This document shows, piece after piece, positions 35,310 to 43,487 of a stretch of 64,000 bases of DNA; positions within the stretch are counted from its first letter, which is position 1; each line of letters starts with the position of its first letter. The position numbers and the translations under genes are program-made. Under the pieces are notes generated by a model. It was not told where the DNA came from and made no database searches. It worked only from the letters and a program-made list of their open reading frames with translations. The stretch comes from XYD12-FULL-36-8 sp964391015 (GTDB lineage Bacteria; Bacteroidota; Ignavibacteria; Ignavibacteriales; Ignavibacteriaceae): positions 1 to 64,000 of the forward strand of contig CAYMKU010000008.1 in assembly GCA_964391015.1 (NCBI GenBank), read 5' to 3'.

Positions 35310-35429
35310 CGTTAGACCTATCATATCTCGAATGCTTGTTAACTCTTTATGATTAACAAGACGTGAGAGAAATCGTTATCAATTGATTCAATTCAAATGC
35401 AGATAACGATGGTATGATAAACTCTAACG
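35310..35429. other. Three-stem palindromic element
   Basis: Outer stem cgttaga (35310-35316) with tctaacg (35423-35429), extended by ctatcat/atgata. Inside are two perfect hairpins, cttgttaa/ttaacaag (35335-35360) and cgttatc/gataacg (35374-35408). The cloverleaf-like fold lies upstream of the replication-relaxation gene and next to the pyrimidine repeat at 35449. Candidate origin, transfer site or small RNA; no protein. Confidence 0.55.
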
Positions 35430-35448
35430 GGTTGGCTCAGGGATAATT

Positions 35449-35566
35449 ACTCACTCACACTCACTCTCACTCTCACTCACTCTCACTCTCACTCACACTC
35501 ACTCTCACTCACTCTTACTCACTCTTACTCACTCTTACACTCCTTACACTCTTACACCCTTATCCA
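35449..35566 (+). repeat. Pyrimidine-strand CACT/CTCT microsatellite
   Basis: About 115 bases made almost entirely of CTCACT, CTCACA, CTCTTA variants (for example actcactcac, tctcactctc, ttactcactc). The + strand is nearly free of G, the minus strand nearly free of C. The repeat decays toward the right end (cttacaccctta). It does not encode protein and lacks the spacing of a CRISPR. Confidence 0.9.
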
Positions 35567-35669
35567 AATAATACACAGTAGTTCTCGAAGCATAATAATC
35601 CTCACCAACAAGAGCAATAAACTTTCACATTTACTGACATCTACTTTCTAATTGAAGCATTCCCTTTTC

Positions 35670-35846
35670 CTAATTCCTTACCACTTTTTTTCTATCACTT
35701 CCATAACTTGAACTTAAGCATTTATCCCATGCATATTTATTAAAAATCACCAGTTCTCCTGTAGCTGTTTCTTTACAAACTACAAATCCATTTATATACT
35801 CAACCTGAACTCCATGCTTATTTAGCCATGCACATACTCTTTTCAC
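35670..35846 (-). CDS. Possible small protein, GTG start
   Basis: A 58-codon frame starting GTG and reading VKRVCAWLNKHGVQVEYING then FVVCKETATGELVIFNKYAWDK. It looks protein-like (amphipathic strands, two Trp), and the open frame extends ten codons further upstream without an ATG (CQCKDSKEFCF). There is no strong ribosome-binding site. It may be the 3' part of a broken gene together with the 35889-36033 fragment on the same strand. Low confidence. Confidence 0.35.
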   Translation of the reverse strand: MKRVCAWLNKHGVQVEYINGFVVCKETATGELVIFNKYAWDKCLSSSYGSDRKKVVRN

Positions 35847-35888
35847 AAAACAAAACTCTTTCGAGTCTTTACATTGACATTTTATTTA

Positions 35889-36033
35889 TTAAATATTACG
35901 TTTCTTGATATACCAACGTTCGATATACGAATCCCAATCATCAGGGATTATAAATTACATATTCGTTCTTAAACTCATTCCAATACAGAATTGGCTTGTC
36001 TGTATTGGGCAATCCATTATTTTTTTGCGACAT
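35889..36033 (-). pseudogene. Small gene split by frameshift
   Basis: ATG at 36033 begins MSQKNNGLPNTDKPILYWNE and stops after 30 codons at 35941. Shifting one base at that point continues as DDWDSYIERWYIKKRNI to a stop at 35889. The joined 47-residue product (YNP-DDWDSYIERWY) is plausible, so a one-base change near 35945 has probably split it. Function unknown. Between 36034 and 36330 there is the structured motif at 36095 but no gene. Confidence 0.4.
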
Positions 36034-36094
36034 ATCATTCTTAAAAGCAGTTATAGAAAAGAGACAATCTGCTTACTTGCCTCTAAAAATAAAA

Positions 36095-36174
36095 CAGCAA
36101 CGGGAGCCCGCCGAAGTCACAGGTGGAGATTTTGCGAAGTAAAATACTACCTTGACTGAGGAAGGAATGTTGCT
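36095..36174. other. Structured motif, copy A (GCGAAG hairpin)
   Basis: Outer stem agcaac/gttgct; inner stem agtca-aggt/accttgact; tip attttgcgaagtaaaat. Single-stranded blocks gggagcc, ggtggag and ggaagg are conserved with copy B at 43514-43584, while the stems differ with compensating changes. Read on the minus strand, the fold is followed by TTTTATTTTT. It may be an RNA or a single-stranded DNA site. Confidence 0.65.
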
Positions 36175-36330
36175 AAACTTAATAGAGAGGCTAGTTATGA
36201 ATTTAATTAAGAAAAATTAAGAAAAATAACTTTATCTAATTTATAGTGAATATTCAAATTAAGAATAGTATTTTGCAAATTGAAAAATTATTATCTTTAT
36301 TCAATATGTAAAACTTAATAAAAAAAATTT

Positions 36331-37143
36331 ATGACGGAAAAAATTATCAATTTCAAAAGCTACGATGGATATTCCTTAGAAGGTACTCTTGTAAAGTCTG
36401 AGAATGAGAAAGCTGCATTATTGTTTGTCCATGGTATAACCTCGTCAAGAGATGAATTAGGATTTCATTCTGATTATGCAAAATTCCTCGGCGAAAATGG
36501 AATTTCATCATTGCGATTTGATTATCGATATCATGGAATCAATGAAGCACCATTAAATAATCTATCATTATGTGGAATTGTAAACGATATTGAAGCAGCG
36601 TTTATTGCACTCAAAGAGAATGTTAATAAAACCTTGAAATCCTATTTTATTATTGGGACGAGTTTCGGTGGAGGACTATCTGCATTTTGGGCTGATTTTT
36701 ACAATAGAGCAGAAATAAAAAAAATAATTTTAAATGCTCCCGTAATCAATTATGAAAATGATGTTCTTGAAAGGAATGTGTTAATTAAGAATGGGATTTT
36801 ATCTGATGTTGCTCAAAAACAATTAACTGATCAAGGATTTTTAGTTTCTTCCGACATTAATTTTGGGAGATGTTTAATAAATGAACTTAAATACATTAAC
36901 GGAATAAAGCCAGTACAAGATCTTAAAAACAAGGTTGTTATCTTTCATGGTAATAAAGATGAGGACGTTCCTTTAGCCTCCTCAAGAAAGTATAAGACAA
37001 AGAAGACGAATTTAATCATAGTTAAAGATGTTGGTCATGGTTTTGGTGTAGATGGAGATGAGGATTTAGACTTCCCGGAGACTAAGAAAATTCATAGGGA
37101 TATTTACAAAAAAGCTCTAAAAATAATTATACGAGCGAAATGA
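36331..37143 (+). CDS. Alpha/beta hydrolase, first gene of adenylation/ACP operon
   Basis: A 270-residue serine hydrolase: VHGITSSRDE oxyanion region, the nucleophile elbow GTSFGG (Ser about residue 112), the acid in HGNKDEDVP and the His in VGHGFG. It belongs to the esterase/lipase/thioesterase-like hydrolases with no signal peptide, so cytosolic. Its stop overlaps the ATG of the next gene (ATGA), beginning a fully coupled five-gene operon to 40607. In the company of an adenylation domain and carrier protein, a thioesterase or acyl-transfer role is reasonable, but that is inference. It starts after an AT-rich leader with no strong Shine-Dalgarno. Confidence 0.82.
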   Translation: MTEKIINFKSYDGYSLEGTLVKSENEKAALLFVHGITSSRDELGFHSDYAKFLGENGISSLRFDYRYHGINEAPLNNLSLCGIVNDIEAAFIALKENVNKTLKSYFIIGTSFGGGLSAFWADFYNRAEIKKIILNAPVINYENDVLERNVLIKNGILSDVAQKQLTDQGFLVSSDINFGRCLINELKYINGIKPVQDLKNKVVIFHGNKDEDVPLASSRKYKTKKTNLIIVKDVGHGFGVDGDEDLDFPETKKIHRDIYKKALKIIIRAK

Positions 37144-37751
37144 AAAATTATAAAGCAAATGGAAAAGGAATATATATTCATGACAAAGTAAAGATGGGTA
37201 AGAACGTTAATATCGGACATTGCTCATGTATTGGTTATGGTGATCCCGAAGACGGAGAAATAATTATTGGAGATGATGTGATCATTAGTGCGTTTTGTAT
37301 AATTCACTTTGGCACAAAAATAAGAGACGGAGTTTTTCTAGATCACTATTCCAAGATCGGTGTTGATGTCACCATTGGAAGGAATACGAAAATACTTTAC
37401 GGTAAACATGTTTATGATGAATCGACTATTGGTGAAAATTGCATAATTGGTGGTCATGTAGCGGATAGAACAACAATTGAAGATAATGTAACGTACCTTG
37501 GCGAAATTGCACATAGTCACAGAAATGCATCATTGGATTGGGATGAAACTGAAGAACCTTCTCCTACAATTTACAATGGAAGTGTTGTAGGCGTTAATGC
37601 TTTAATAATTGGTGGGAGAAAAATCGGACCTTGTGCCTATGTTGGTGCGGGCGAAATAGTAAGAACAGATATTGATGAAGGAATGTTTTTGTATAACGGT
37701 AAGATCGAACCAATAAAAAATTTTAGAGGACTATTTAAATCAAGATGCTAA
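37140..37751 (+). CDS. Left-handed beta-helix (hexapeptide) acyltransferase
   Basis: A 203-residue protein built of hexapeptide repeats: VKMGKNVNIGHCSCIG, IIIGDDVIISAFCIIHFG, IGVDVTIGRNTKIL, IGENCIIGG, VVGVNALIIGGRKIG. These form the left-handed parallel beta-helix of acetyl/acyl/succinyl-transferases that use acyl-CoA or acyl-ACP, with the active site between subunits of a trimer; His in IIHFG or EIAHSHRN is a candidate catalytic base. It overlaps both neighbours. In this operon it may use the acyl carrier protein encoded at 40365 as donor. Substrate unknown. Confidence 0.82.
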   Translation: MKNYKANGKGIYIHDKVKMGKNVNIGHCSCIGYGDPEDGEIIIGDDVIISAFCIIHFGTKIRDGVFLDHYSKIGVDVTIGRNTKILYGKHVYDESTIGENCIIGGHVADRTTIEDNVTYLGEIAHSHRNASLDWDETEEPSPTIYNGSVVGVNALIIGGRKIGPCAYVGAGEIVRTDIDEGMFLYNGKIEPIKNFRGLFKSRC

Positions 37752-38920
37752 TGGCTAAAAGCTTTCGTTCTATAAATATTTTTGTTTCACATCCATTTGA
37801 GCCTAATAATTCAACTTACGATTTAGAAAAGTTTAGAACAAACATAAATCTGATAATTTCTAAAGCTGAAAACGTAGTTAGAAAAGAATATCAAGACTTT
37901 GAGATTGAAATAACATTTGTTTTTAGTGATGCATTTGAAGGGCTTCCTCAACAAATAGAAAACAAAATTCGAAGTAGCCATATGGCTATTGTTGATATTA
38001 CTGAGAACAAGCCAAATATTTTTTTTGAATATGGTTTGCTATACGGTTTGAATATTCCGGTTTTAATGATAAAAGCAAAGGATTCGATGGTTGATTTTCC
38101 AATCCCTGCAGATTTAAAAGATAGACTCCCGAATGTTTATGAGAATTTTGAGAAACTATTAGATACATGTGTTGATGAATTAGCTAAATATTTCAAAATA
38201 TTGATTCACAATGACTCTCTATATAATATTTATCTGAATAAAATTTGGTTCCCTGCTGATGTTGGTACTATTCATGTTATCACTTCAACTGAATCGGAAA
38301 AAAGAGAACAATTCGCTATGCCAGAATCACCCAATTTTATGTTTTTAGAAAGTCTGGGTGATAAAGATGCCTTAATGGAGGTAATGAATTTGTTAAATAG
38401 AAATTATAGAAACACAAAAATCCACATGTACTCTGCGGATAACTTTCCAGCAACACACCTTGAAGAGAATTTGGTCGTTATAGGTGGACCCGGTGAAGAA
38501 GATGGAGATGAAAATAATATTTGTAAAACAATGATGCAGAAGGTTCAAGCCAAAATAAGTTATACGGAAGACTGTGAAGAACTTCTTTATAAAGAGAATC
38601 GATATTCTGCTACTCAAAAGGGAAATAAAATAGTAAATGATTTTGGATACTTCGCTAGGTTTCCTAATCCCTTTAACCAAGCTTCTTCCGTTATTCTAAT
38701 AAATGGGATTCATACTTTTGGTGTGTTGGGAGCTTCGAAAGTCTTTTCCGATCATCCGACTGCGCAAGGAAATATAAGGAAGCTATTGAAGAAGTTAAAT
38801 CTTGATGATATTAATCAGGCTGCATTTGAATGCTTTTTTCCTGTAGAGGTATTGCAGCAAAACGTTCCCTGTCCAGACATTAATGAAGAAAATATTTTAC
38901 CTTTAGAGAAAAAGAAGTGA
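37745..38920 (+). CDS. TIR/deoxyribosyltransferase-like nucleotide-binding protein
   Basis: A 391-residue protein. The N-terminal 130 residues show the TIR-like/nucleoside-2-deoxyribosyltransferase pattern: INIFVSHPFEPN at the start and SSHMAIVDITENKPNIFFEYGLLYGLNIPVLMI, where DIT...PN..FE.G is the signature of predicted NAD- or nucleotide-processing domains in bacterial immunity. The C-terminal part has NLVVIGGPGEEDGDENN and a Gly-rich INGIHTFGVLGA, an unrecognised but recurrent domain. It may start at 37745 or at the ATG at 37751, both overlapping the upstream stop. Its place inside an adenylation/ACP operon is unusual and hints at coupling of biosynthesis and nucleotide-based sensing. Confidence 0.6.
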   Translation: MLMAKSFRSINIFVSHPFEPNNSTYDLEKFRTNINLIISKAENVVRKEYQDFEIEITFVFSDAFEGLPQQIENKIRSSHMAIVDITENKPNIFFEYGLLYGLNIPVLMIKAKDSMVDFPIPADLKDRLPNVYENFEKLLDTCVDELAKYFKILIHNDSLYNIYLNKIWFPADVGTIHVITSTESEKREQFAMPESPNFMFLESLGDKDALMEVMNLLNRNYRNTKIHMYSADNFPATHLEENLVVIGGPGEEDGDENNICKTMMQKVQAKISYTEDCEELLYKENRYSATQKGNKIVNDFGYFARFPNPFNQASSVILINGIHTFGVLGASKVFSDHPTAQGNIRKLLKKLNLDDINQAAFECFFPVEVLQQNVPCPDINEENILPLEKKK

Positions 38921-40368
38921 AAGATTTTATTGAACTTATAAAATACCATGTAAAAGATCACCCTAATAGAATTGCCATAATAGATGGGAAAAGAAAAATC
39001 AACTATGAGGATTTTTTTAATCTAATAAACTCTATTTCTAATAAACTCCTAGAAATAAATGACAAACCCAAAATCATCCTCGATTTAACACAAAGTATTG
39101 AATCTTACGCATTGATTATTGCAAGTCTGAATGTTGGTGGTACTTATTGTCCTTTGTATACAGAAGCTCCAATCGAAAGAAAATTGCAAATAGCAAGAGA
39201 ATTTCAACCAGATTTAATTGTAGTTGAAACTGACGATAACATTCCTACATTTGAAAAGTTTAATGTTAAATCTCTTCCCAAACTTGCAGATAAGAAAGAT
39301 ATTACCAGTATAGTTAAAGAATGCGATCCTGAGGGAATCATTTATGTTATCTATACTTCAGGGTCAACAGGAATGCCTAAAGGTGTAATGATTTGTAGAA
39401 AGGCTTTGAACAAATTCTTAGAGTGGTCAATACCAACATACTCTGCACGAGAGGGTGATATTTGGGGTCAATTTTCTTCATTAAGTTTTGATCTTAGTAT
39501 AGTAGATATTTTTACCTGTTTATGCTCTGGAGCAACACTATTTGTTATTGCAAATAAAGCTTCGAAACTCATTCCTTCTGCTGTCATTGAAAAAAATAAA
39601 ATCACTATTTGGCATTCTGTCCCAAGCGCTATCGATTTTATGATAGAGCGTGAAAATTCCAAGGAAGCAAATTTTTCATCTTTGAGGTTAATGAGCTTTT
39701 GTGGAGAGCCTTTACGCAAATATCATTTAGACTTTTTGTTTAAAAAAAATAGCAAGATAATGGTTTTTAATACTTATGGACCCACTGAAGGCACTTTATT
39801 TTGTACTTGGCAAGAATTGCGGAACGACAATTATATGGAATATTGTCAATCTACTATGAGTATAGGTAATACCATTCCTGGTTGGAATTTTACATTTAAT
39901 CCTTCTGAAGATTCTTCTGAAAAAGAAATTGTAATTTATGGAGAATATATAGGAGTTGGTTATTTGGGGAGCGTTGAAGATACTAAATTTAGAATAATCG
40001 AAATTGAAAACAATAGAAGACATGCTTTTGAAACTGGAGATTTAGTAATTGAAAAAAATGGGAATCTTTATTTTTCTTGTCGTAAGGATAGGCAGATAAA
40101 ACTCAAAGGATATAGGATTGAACCTGATGAAATTGATTTTTGGATTACAGAACATTTAAAAAATCCAAGTGTAACTCTCTTACATAAAGATGCTCTTTAT
40201 TCTTTTATTGAAACTGAACAAACCATTGATTCAGAAGCACTAAACAATTTCCTAAAAAAGAAAATTGAAGCTTATAAAATACCGCGTGCTTTTATTCCAA
40301 TACCAAAATTCCCCCGGAATTCAAACTTTAAAATAAATCATTCTGAATTAATTAATTTAATACAATGA
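38917..40368 (+). CDS. AMP-forming adenylation-domain enzyme (NRPS-like)
   Basis: A 483-residue stand-alone adenylation enzyme starting at GTG within a GTGA overlap. Core motifs are visible: A3 YTSGSTGMPKGVM near 145, A5 NTYGPTEGT near 290, A7 FETGDLV, A8 RKDRQIKLKGYRIEPDEI near 390 and the A10 Lys in NSNFKINHSE. It should activate an amino or carboxylic acid with ATP and load it on the carrier protein encoded next. It has no fused carrier or condensation domain. Substrate specificity cannot be read by eye. Operon overlaps on both sides show it works with the neighbouring genes. Confidence 0.85.
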   Translation: MKDFIELIKYHVKDHPNRIAIIDGKRKINYEDFFNLINSISNKLLEINDKPKIILDLTQSIESYALIIASLNVGGTYCPLYTEAPIERKLQIAREFQPDLIVVETDDNIPTFEKFNVKSLPKLADKKDITSIVKECDPEGIIYVIYTSGSTGMPKGVMICRKALNKFLEWSIPTYSAREGDIWGQFSSLSFDLSIVDIFTCLCSGATLFVIANKASKLIPSAVIEKNKITIWHSVPSAIDFMIERENSKEANFSSLRLMSFCGEPLRKYHLDFLFKKNSKIMVFNTYGPTEGTLFCTWQELRNDNYMEYCQSTMSIGNTIPGWNFTFNPSEDSSEKEIVIYGEYIGVGYLGSVEDTKFRIIEIENNRRHAFETGDLVIEKNGNLYFSCRKDRQIKLKGYRIEPDEIDFWITEHLKNPSVTLLHKDALYSFIETEQTIDSEALNNFLKKKIEAYKIPRAFIPIPKFPRNSNFKINHSELINLIQ

Positions 40369-40607
40369 GTAACACAATTAAGAACCCTTTTGAAATTGTT
40401 GCCTCAGTTTTAAAAATCCCAGTTGAGTCTATCACAGAAGAATCTGGGTGGGGAAAAGATGTAGGATGGGAAAGTCTGAATCATTTAAGAATAATTAATG
40501 AACTCGAAAAAGAATATGAATTAGAAATTTCTGAGAATGATATTGAGAAATACGGAGATATGAAAGCAATAATTGAACTTTATGAAACCTCCCGAAATAA
40601 AAATTAA
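40365..40607 (+). CDS. Acyl carrier protein
   Basis: An 80-residue, acidic, helical protein with the phosphopantetheine site GWESLNHL (Ser37), the W-(D/E)-S-L form common in stand-alone carrier proteins of small biosynthetic or modification clusters. It overlaps the adenylation gene by four bases (ATGA) and is the last gene of the operon; its stop overlaps by four bases the stop of the convergent glycosyltransferase-like gene. It would carry the acyl or aminoacyl group activated by the 38917 enzyme. A host phosphopantetheinyl transferase is needed, as none is in the window. Confidence 0.85.
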   Translation: MSNTIKNPFEIVASVLKIPVESITEESGWGKDVGWESLNHLRIINELEKEYELEISENDIEKYGDMKAIIELYETSRNKN

Positions 40608-41578
40608 GAATCTAAAGAGTTATATAATTTTAAAAAGATGGGTTTTTTTATATAATATTCCTTGAATAGATTTGCAAAAGATCTTGCATTAAATCTACTA
40701 TAATCTGATTTGAGCCATTTAAGCATTTTTAGATAATTTGTTTTGTCCATTTGTAAAGAGATAGAAATTAATTCTTCCAAATATTCAATTCTTAAACTCA
40801 ATATCTTTTCCCAAAAACCAGTTAATAATAACTTACTACTATATTCATTTGATTCTAACTTCAAAATTCCCTCAATTGCAATCTCACCGAATTCCTGAAA
40901 GATTATTTTACTTTTATATTTGAGATATGGATTTTTAACTGTATGTACGACTTCACCAGTTTGTAAATATTTATTATTCTCTAATTGAAAGAAGAACAAT
41001 ATCCAGTCTTCGTTATATATATTTAGAAAATAATTCTGAATGGTTTTTGGATTGAACACAATAAATCCTCCTGAAAGCATTTTCTCTCCATGGATACCCA
41101 AATCAGTTGCAATATGTCCTAAGATTGAATCATCAACCATACCTGTAATATTAGCTCCCACTAATTCATATTTGTTTTTTAGTTTAAATAAATCAAGAAT
41201 CGTTTTTAAAGAGAGCACTTGGATATCATCATCCATAAATAGAACCTTTTCTAGATTTAATTTTTTCGCATATAGCAAAGCAAAATTTCTCATATAACCT
41301 AAATTCCAATCAAAGTTTCCAGGTCTTCTTAACAAGAATGAAAACCTGAAAATATTAATTCTGTTACCTTCAACAAAATTGTCAAATTCACATCGCCCTA
41401 AATACAAACAATTTCTATTTTCATAACTAATACGTTTGTTCCTAGCTTGATTTTGTTTTTTGATGGAATCATCAATAATAAATATTTTATTGGAAATCTT
41501 TTTAATCGAATTTAAAGTCACTCGAAGTGAATCGGGACGATCCTTAGAAAAAATAAATATAGCAGTCTTATCACTCAT
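40604..41578 (-). CDS. GT-A glycosyltransferase-like protein
   Basis: A 324-residue protein with a GT-A-like fold: FIFSKDRPDSLRVTLNSI as nucleotide-binding start, FIIDDS, then YMRNFALLYAKKLNLEKVLFMDDDIQ, where the DDD cluster would bind the metal and nucleotide-sugar, and NEDWILFF near residue 190. The C-terminal 110 residues are helical. No membrane segment. It is convergent with, and overlaps, the acyl carrier protein gene, so it is not co-transcribed but may act in the same pathway, for example glycosylating the product. Acceptor unknown. Confidence 0.7.
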   Translation of the reverse strand: MSDKTAIFIFSKDRPDSLRVTLNSIKKISNKIFIIDDSIKKQNQARNKRISYENRNCLYLGRCEFDNFVEGNRINIFRFSFLLRRPGNFDWNLGYMRNFALLYAKKLNLEKVLFMDDDIQVLSLKTILDLFKLKNKYELVGANITGMVDDSILGHIATDLGIHGEKMLSGGFIVFNPKTIQNYFLNIYNEDWILFFFQLENNKYLQTGEVVHTVKNPYLKYKSKIIFQEFGEIAIEGILKLESNEYSSKLLLTGFWEKILSLRIEYLEELISISLQMDKTNYLKMLKWLKSDYSRFNARSFANLFKEYYIKKPIFLKLYNSLDS

Positions 41579-41671
41579 AGTTTTCTTAATTAAATGAGTA
41601 CATTTATATCAATTTATTACGATCTAAATCATAAATAAATGCTATTTTATATTAATTTTTTATAGCAAATA

Positions 41672-41697
41672 AAAAGCCATCCCTTTGAGAATGGCTT
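41672..41697. terminator. Terminator, part of the duplicated 41.7/60.8 kb segment
   Basis: Stem agccat/atggct with A-rich left flank and a short T tract on the minus strand. It lies downstream of the zinc-ribbon gene at 41778. The hairpin and the bases that follow (gctgtgtataacagcttgcg) are repeated in inverse orientation at 60845-60900. Confidence 0.65.
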
Positions 41698-41777
41698 ATG
41701 CTGTGTATAACAGCTTGCGGAAAGAACACTATTTGGACTTTTAAGATATGATATTTCGAAATGTGTGAGAAATGAAA

Positions 41778-41954
41778 TCAGGTATCTCTTTTTTTAACTT
41801 CCGTAAAGGCTTCGCAAAATTCACAATATGTATACATCTGGTCTTCATCAACATCGGCAGATGAAAGACAATTCACACATACAAACTCGGATTCTTTAAA
41901 CAGTGAGTCTAAGAATTCCTCCTCTTCTTTAGAAAGAACTATTTTGTTTTCCAT
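41778..41954 (-). CDS. Small zinc-ribbon protein
   Basis: A 58-residue protein preceded by a good ribosome-binding site (aaaaggag, eight bases upstream). It reads MENKIVLSKEEEEFLDSLFK then FVCVNCLSSAD and YTYCEFCEAFTEV: two CxxC pairs forming a zinc ribbon after an acidic helix. It lies 12 bases upstream of RadC's stop on the same strand, so it is probably the last gene of the ArdC-RadC operon. A broken second copy of its C-terminus lies outside the island at 60738-60806. Function unknown; small zinc ribbons are common in mobile elements. Confidence 0.75.
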   Translation of the reverse strand: MENKIVLSKEEEEFLDSLFKESEFVCVNCLSSADVDEDQMYTYCEFCEAFTEVKKRDT

Positions 41955-41966
41955 AGGATACTCCTT

Positions 41967-42641
41967 TTAGATTAAACATTTTTCTTTAAATGATAAATAA
42001 GTTTTAGAAGTGATAATTAGATGGTCTAAAACTTCAATACCCATTATTTTTCCGGCATCAACCAAACGTTTGGTAATTTTTAAATCATCTTCACTTGGTT
42101 CGGTTTCACTGGACGGATGATTGTGTGCAATTATCACGTGAGCCGCATGTCGCTTGATTGCCATTTCAAATGCCTCTCGCGGATGCACCAGGGAACACGT
42201 GAGCGTTCCGATACTAATTTCATCTATCGCAATCAAATTATTCCTTGTATCCAGTGAACAAATAAAGAAATGTTCTTTGAAATGATTGGTAACTTTACTT
42301 TTGATTTGTTCAAACAATACATCGGGAGCAGTAATCGGATTAACTTTCTTGTGCGTGTGTTGGGGTTCATATAAACGTTGCGAGAGTTCAAGGCAAGCCA
42401 GAATTCGTACGGCAAGCATGACACCAATGCCATTAATTTTCGTGAGTTCCTGAATGGTTGCTTTAGAAATATTTTCTAATGTCTTAAAGGTAGAAAATAA
42501 ATCCTGAACAATCATAATGCCTTGATCTCCGCCAACAACTAGCGATAACAGTTCAATGTTCGTAAGATACTTCTTATCAAGGTTTACGAGTCGATGCAGT
42601 GGTGTTTCAGTTATTGGAAGGTCGCAGACTTTTATTGTCAT
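41967..42641 (-). CDS. radC: RadC family JAB/MPN protein
   Basis: Started at 42641 because GGAGGG lies seven bases upstream; the frame opens five codons earlier. The 224-residue protein has an N-terminal helix-hairpin-helix region (LTKINGIGVMLAVRILACLELS) and the C-terminal JAB1/MPN metalloprotease-like domain with IIAHNHPSSETEPSEDD (HxH...S...D zinc site). RadC homologues are frequent in mobile elements and not truly repair proteins; their enzyme role is unknown. It overlaps the end of the ardC gene by 35 bases, so the two are translated together. Confidence 0.88.
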   Translation of the reverse strand: MTIKVCDLPITETPLHRLVNLDKKYLTNIELLSLVVGGDQGIMIVQDLFSTFKTLENISKATIQELTKINGIGVMLAVRILACLELSQRLYEPQHTHKKVNPITAPDVLFEQIKSKVTNHFKEHFFICSLDTRNNLIAIDEISIGTLTCSLVHPREAFEMAIKRHAAHVIIAHNHPSSETEPSEDDLKITKRLVDAGKIMGIEVLDHLIITSKTYLSFKEKCLI

Positions 42642-43443
42642 AATCCCTCCTTTCACTCAATACTGGTTGACAATTCTTATCTAATATTAGCCATAAAACT
42701 TTTTCTACATCGGAGACTACTCGAAGCACTGCTCCATGCGGAGACAAGTTTATTTCCTTGGCATAGCCTTCAATGTATCGATATGAATTGCCAAAATACT
42801 TACTACCATCTTTGCCAACTATCCGGCACAATACATGTGCGGAAAGTTCAGCAACAATCTCTTGTAACGGATCTTGCTTACGTTTCAGCTTGCCAATTAC
42901 TTTCTCATGAGCGACATGACAGAGTTCATGATAGAACGTTGATTCTTCAGGTGTTGCTAAGGCAATGAGTTTTTTGTCAGATGAATAATATCCGTAATGG
43001 TTGCAATTACCAGGCACTGCTTTGACATTGATTCCCCATTCTTCGGCTTTGTCCATCAGGGGATGCTTTGGTAATTGCAATCGTTCATAGGCAAGCATGT
43101 CACCTTCAGTATCTTCAGCGCGAAAAACATTGGCAGTGGTAAAGCCGGTGAGGCGTGGTACGTCTTCATCGGTCTTAACATCTTTTTCTTTTCGAAAGCA
43201 GGGCACCAGAATCTTAAATGACTTAGAGCCTTTCTTCACCTGCCGTCCGACTTCATTCCACTGCCGAAACCCGCGAGCATCTTCGGTATCGTTGATAAAC
43301 ATCACTAAGTGATTGAACAAACTCCATTTTGAACTGGGAATATTTACAAAGGGAAACATTGTATAGGCAATCTTTTCCGGCACAGTGCCGGCTTCAAATT
43401 CGGTCAGTACTTTTGCAAGTACTTCTTTTACTTTGGGATTCAT
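42607..43443 (-). CDS. ardC: ArdC-like antirestriction protein
   Basis: Started at 43443 (MNPKVKEVLAKVLTEFEAGT), the usual ArdC N-terminus; the open frame to 43539 runs through a structured motif and is not family-like. The 278-residue product has the N-terminal ssDNA-binding ArdC domain (residues 1-130, with WSLFNHLVMFINDTEDARGFRQW) and a C-terminal metalloprotease-like domain with YHELCHVAHE (HExxH) around residue 190. ArdC proteins protect incoming single-stranded DNA from host restriction during conjugation. It leads an operon with radC and the zinc-ribbon gene. The structured motif at 43514-43584 lies within 75 bases upstream of its start. Confidence 0.85.
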   Translation of the reverse strand: MNPKVKEVLAKVLTEFEAGTVPEKIAYTMFPFVNIPSSKWSLFNHLVMFINDTEDARGFRQWNEVGRQVKKGSKSFKILVPCFRKEKDVKTDEDVPRLTGFTTANVFRAEDTEGDMLAYERLQLPKHPLMDKAEEWGINVKAVPGNCNHYGYYSSDKKLIALATPEESTFYHELCHVAHEKVIGKLKRKQDPLQEIVAELSAHVLCRIVGKDGSKYFGNSYRYIEGYAKEINLSPHGAVLRVVSDVEKVLWLILDKNCQPVLSERRDYDNKSLRPSNN

Positions 43444-43487
43444 ACAATTTTCTATGACGGAAATTACTGATCCGAATGCGCCCGTCT

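Noticed and set aside
35449..35566. CRISPR array
   Set aside because: The repeat is a continuous 4-6 base microsatellite with no unique spacers, and there are no cas genes in the window.
35905..36159. An 84-codon frame on the + strand
   Set aside because: It is antisense to a small split gene and crosses the structured motif at 36095; composition is not protein-like.
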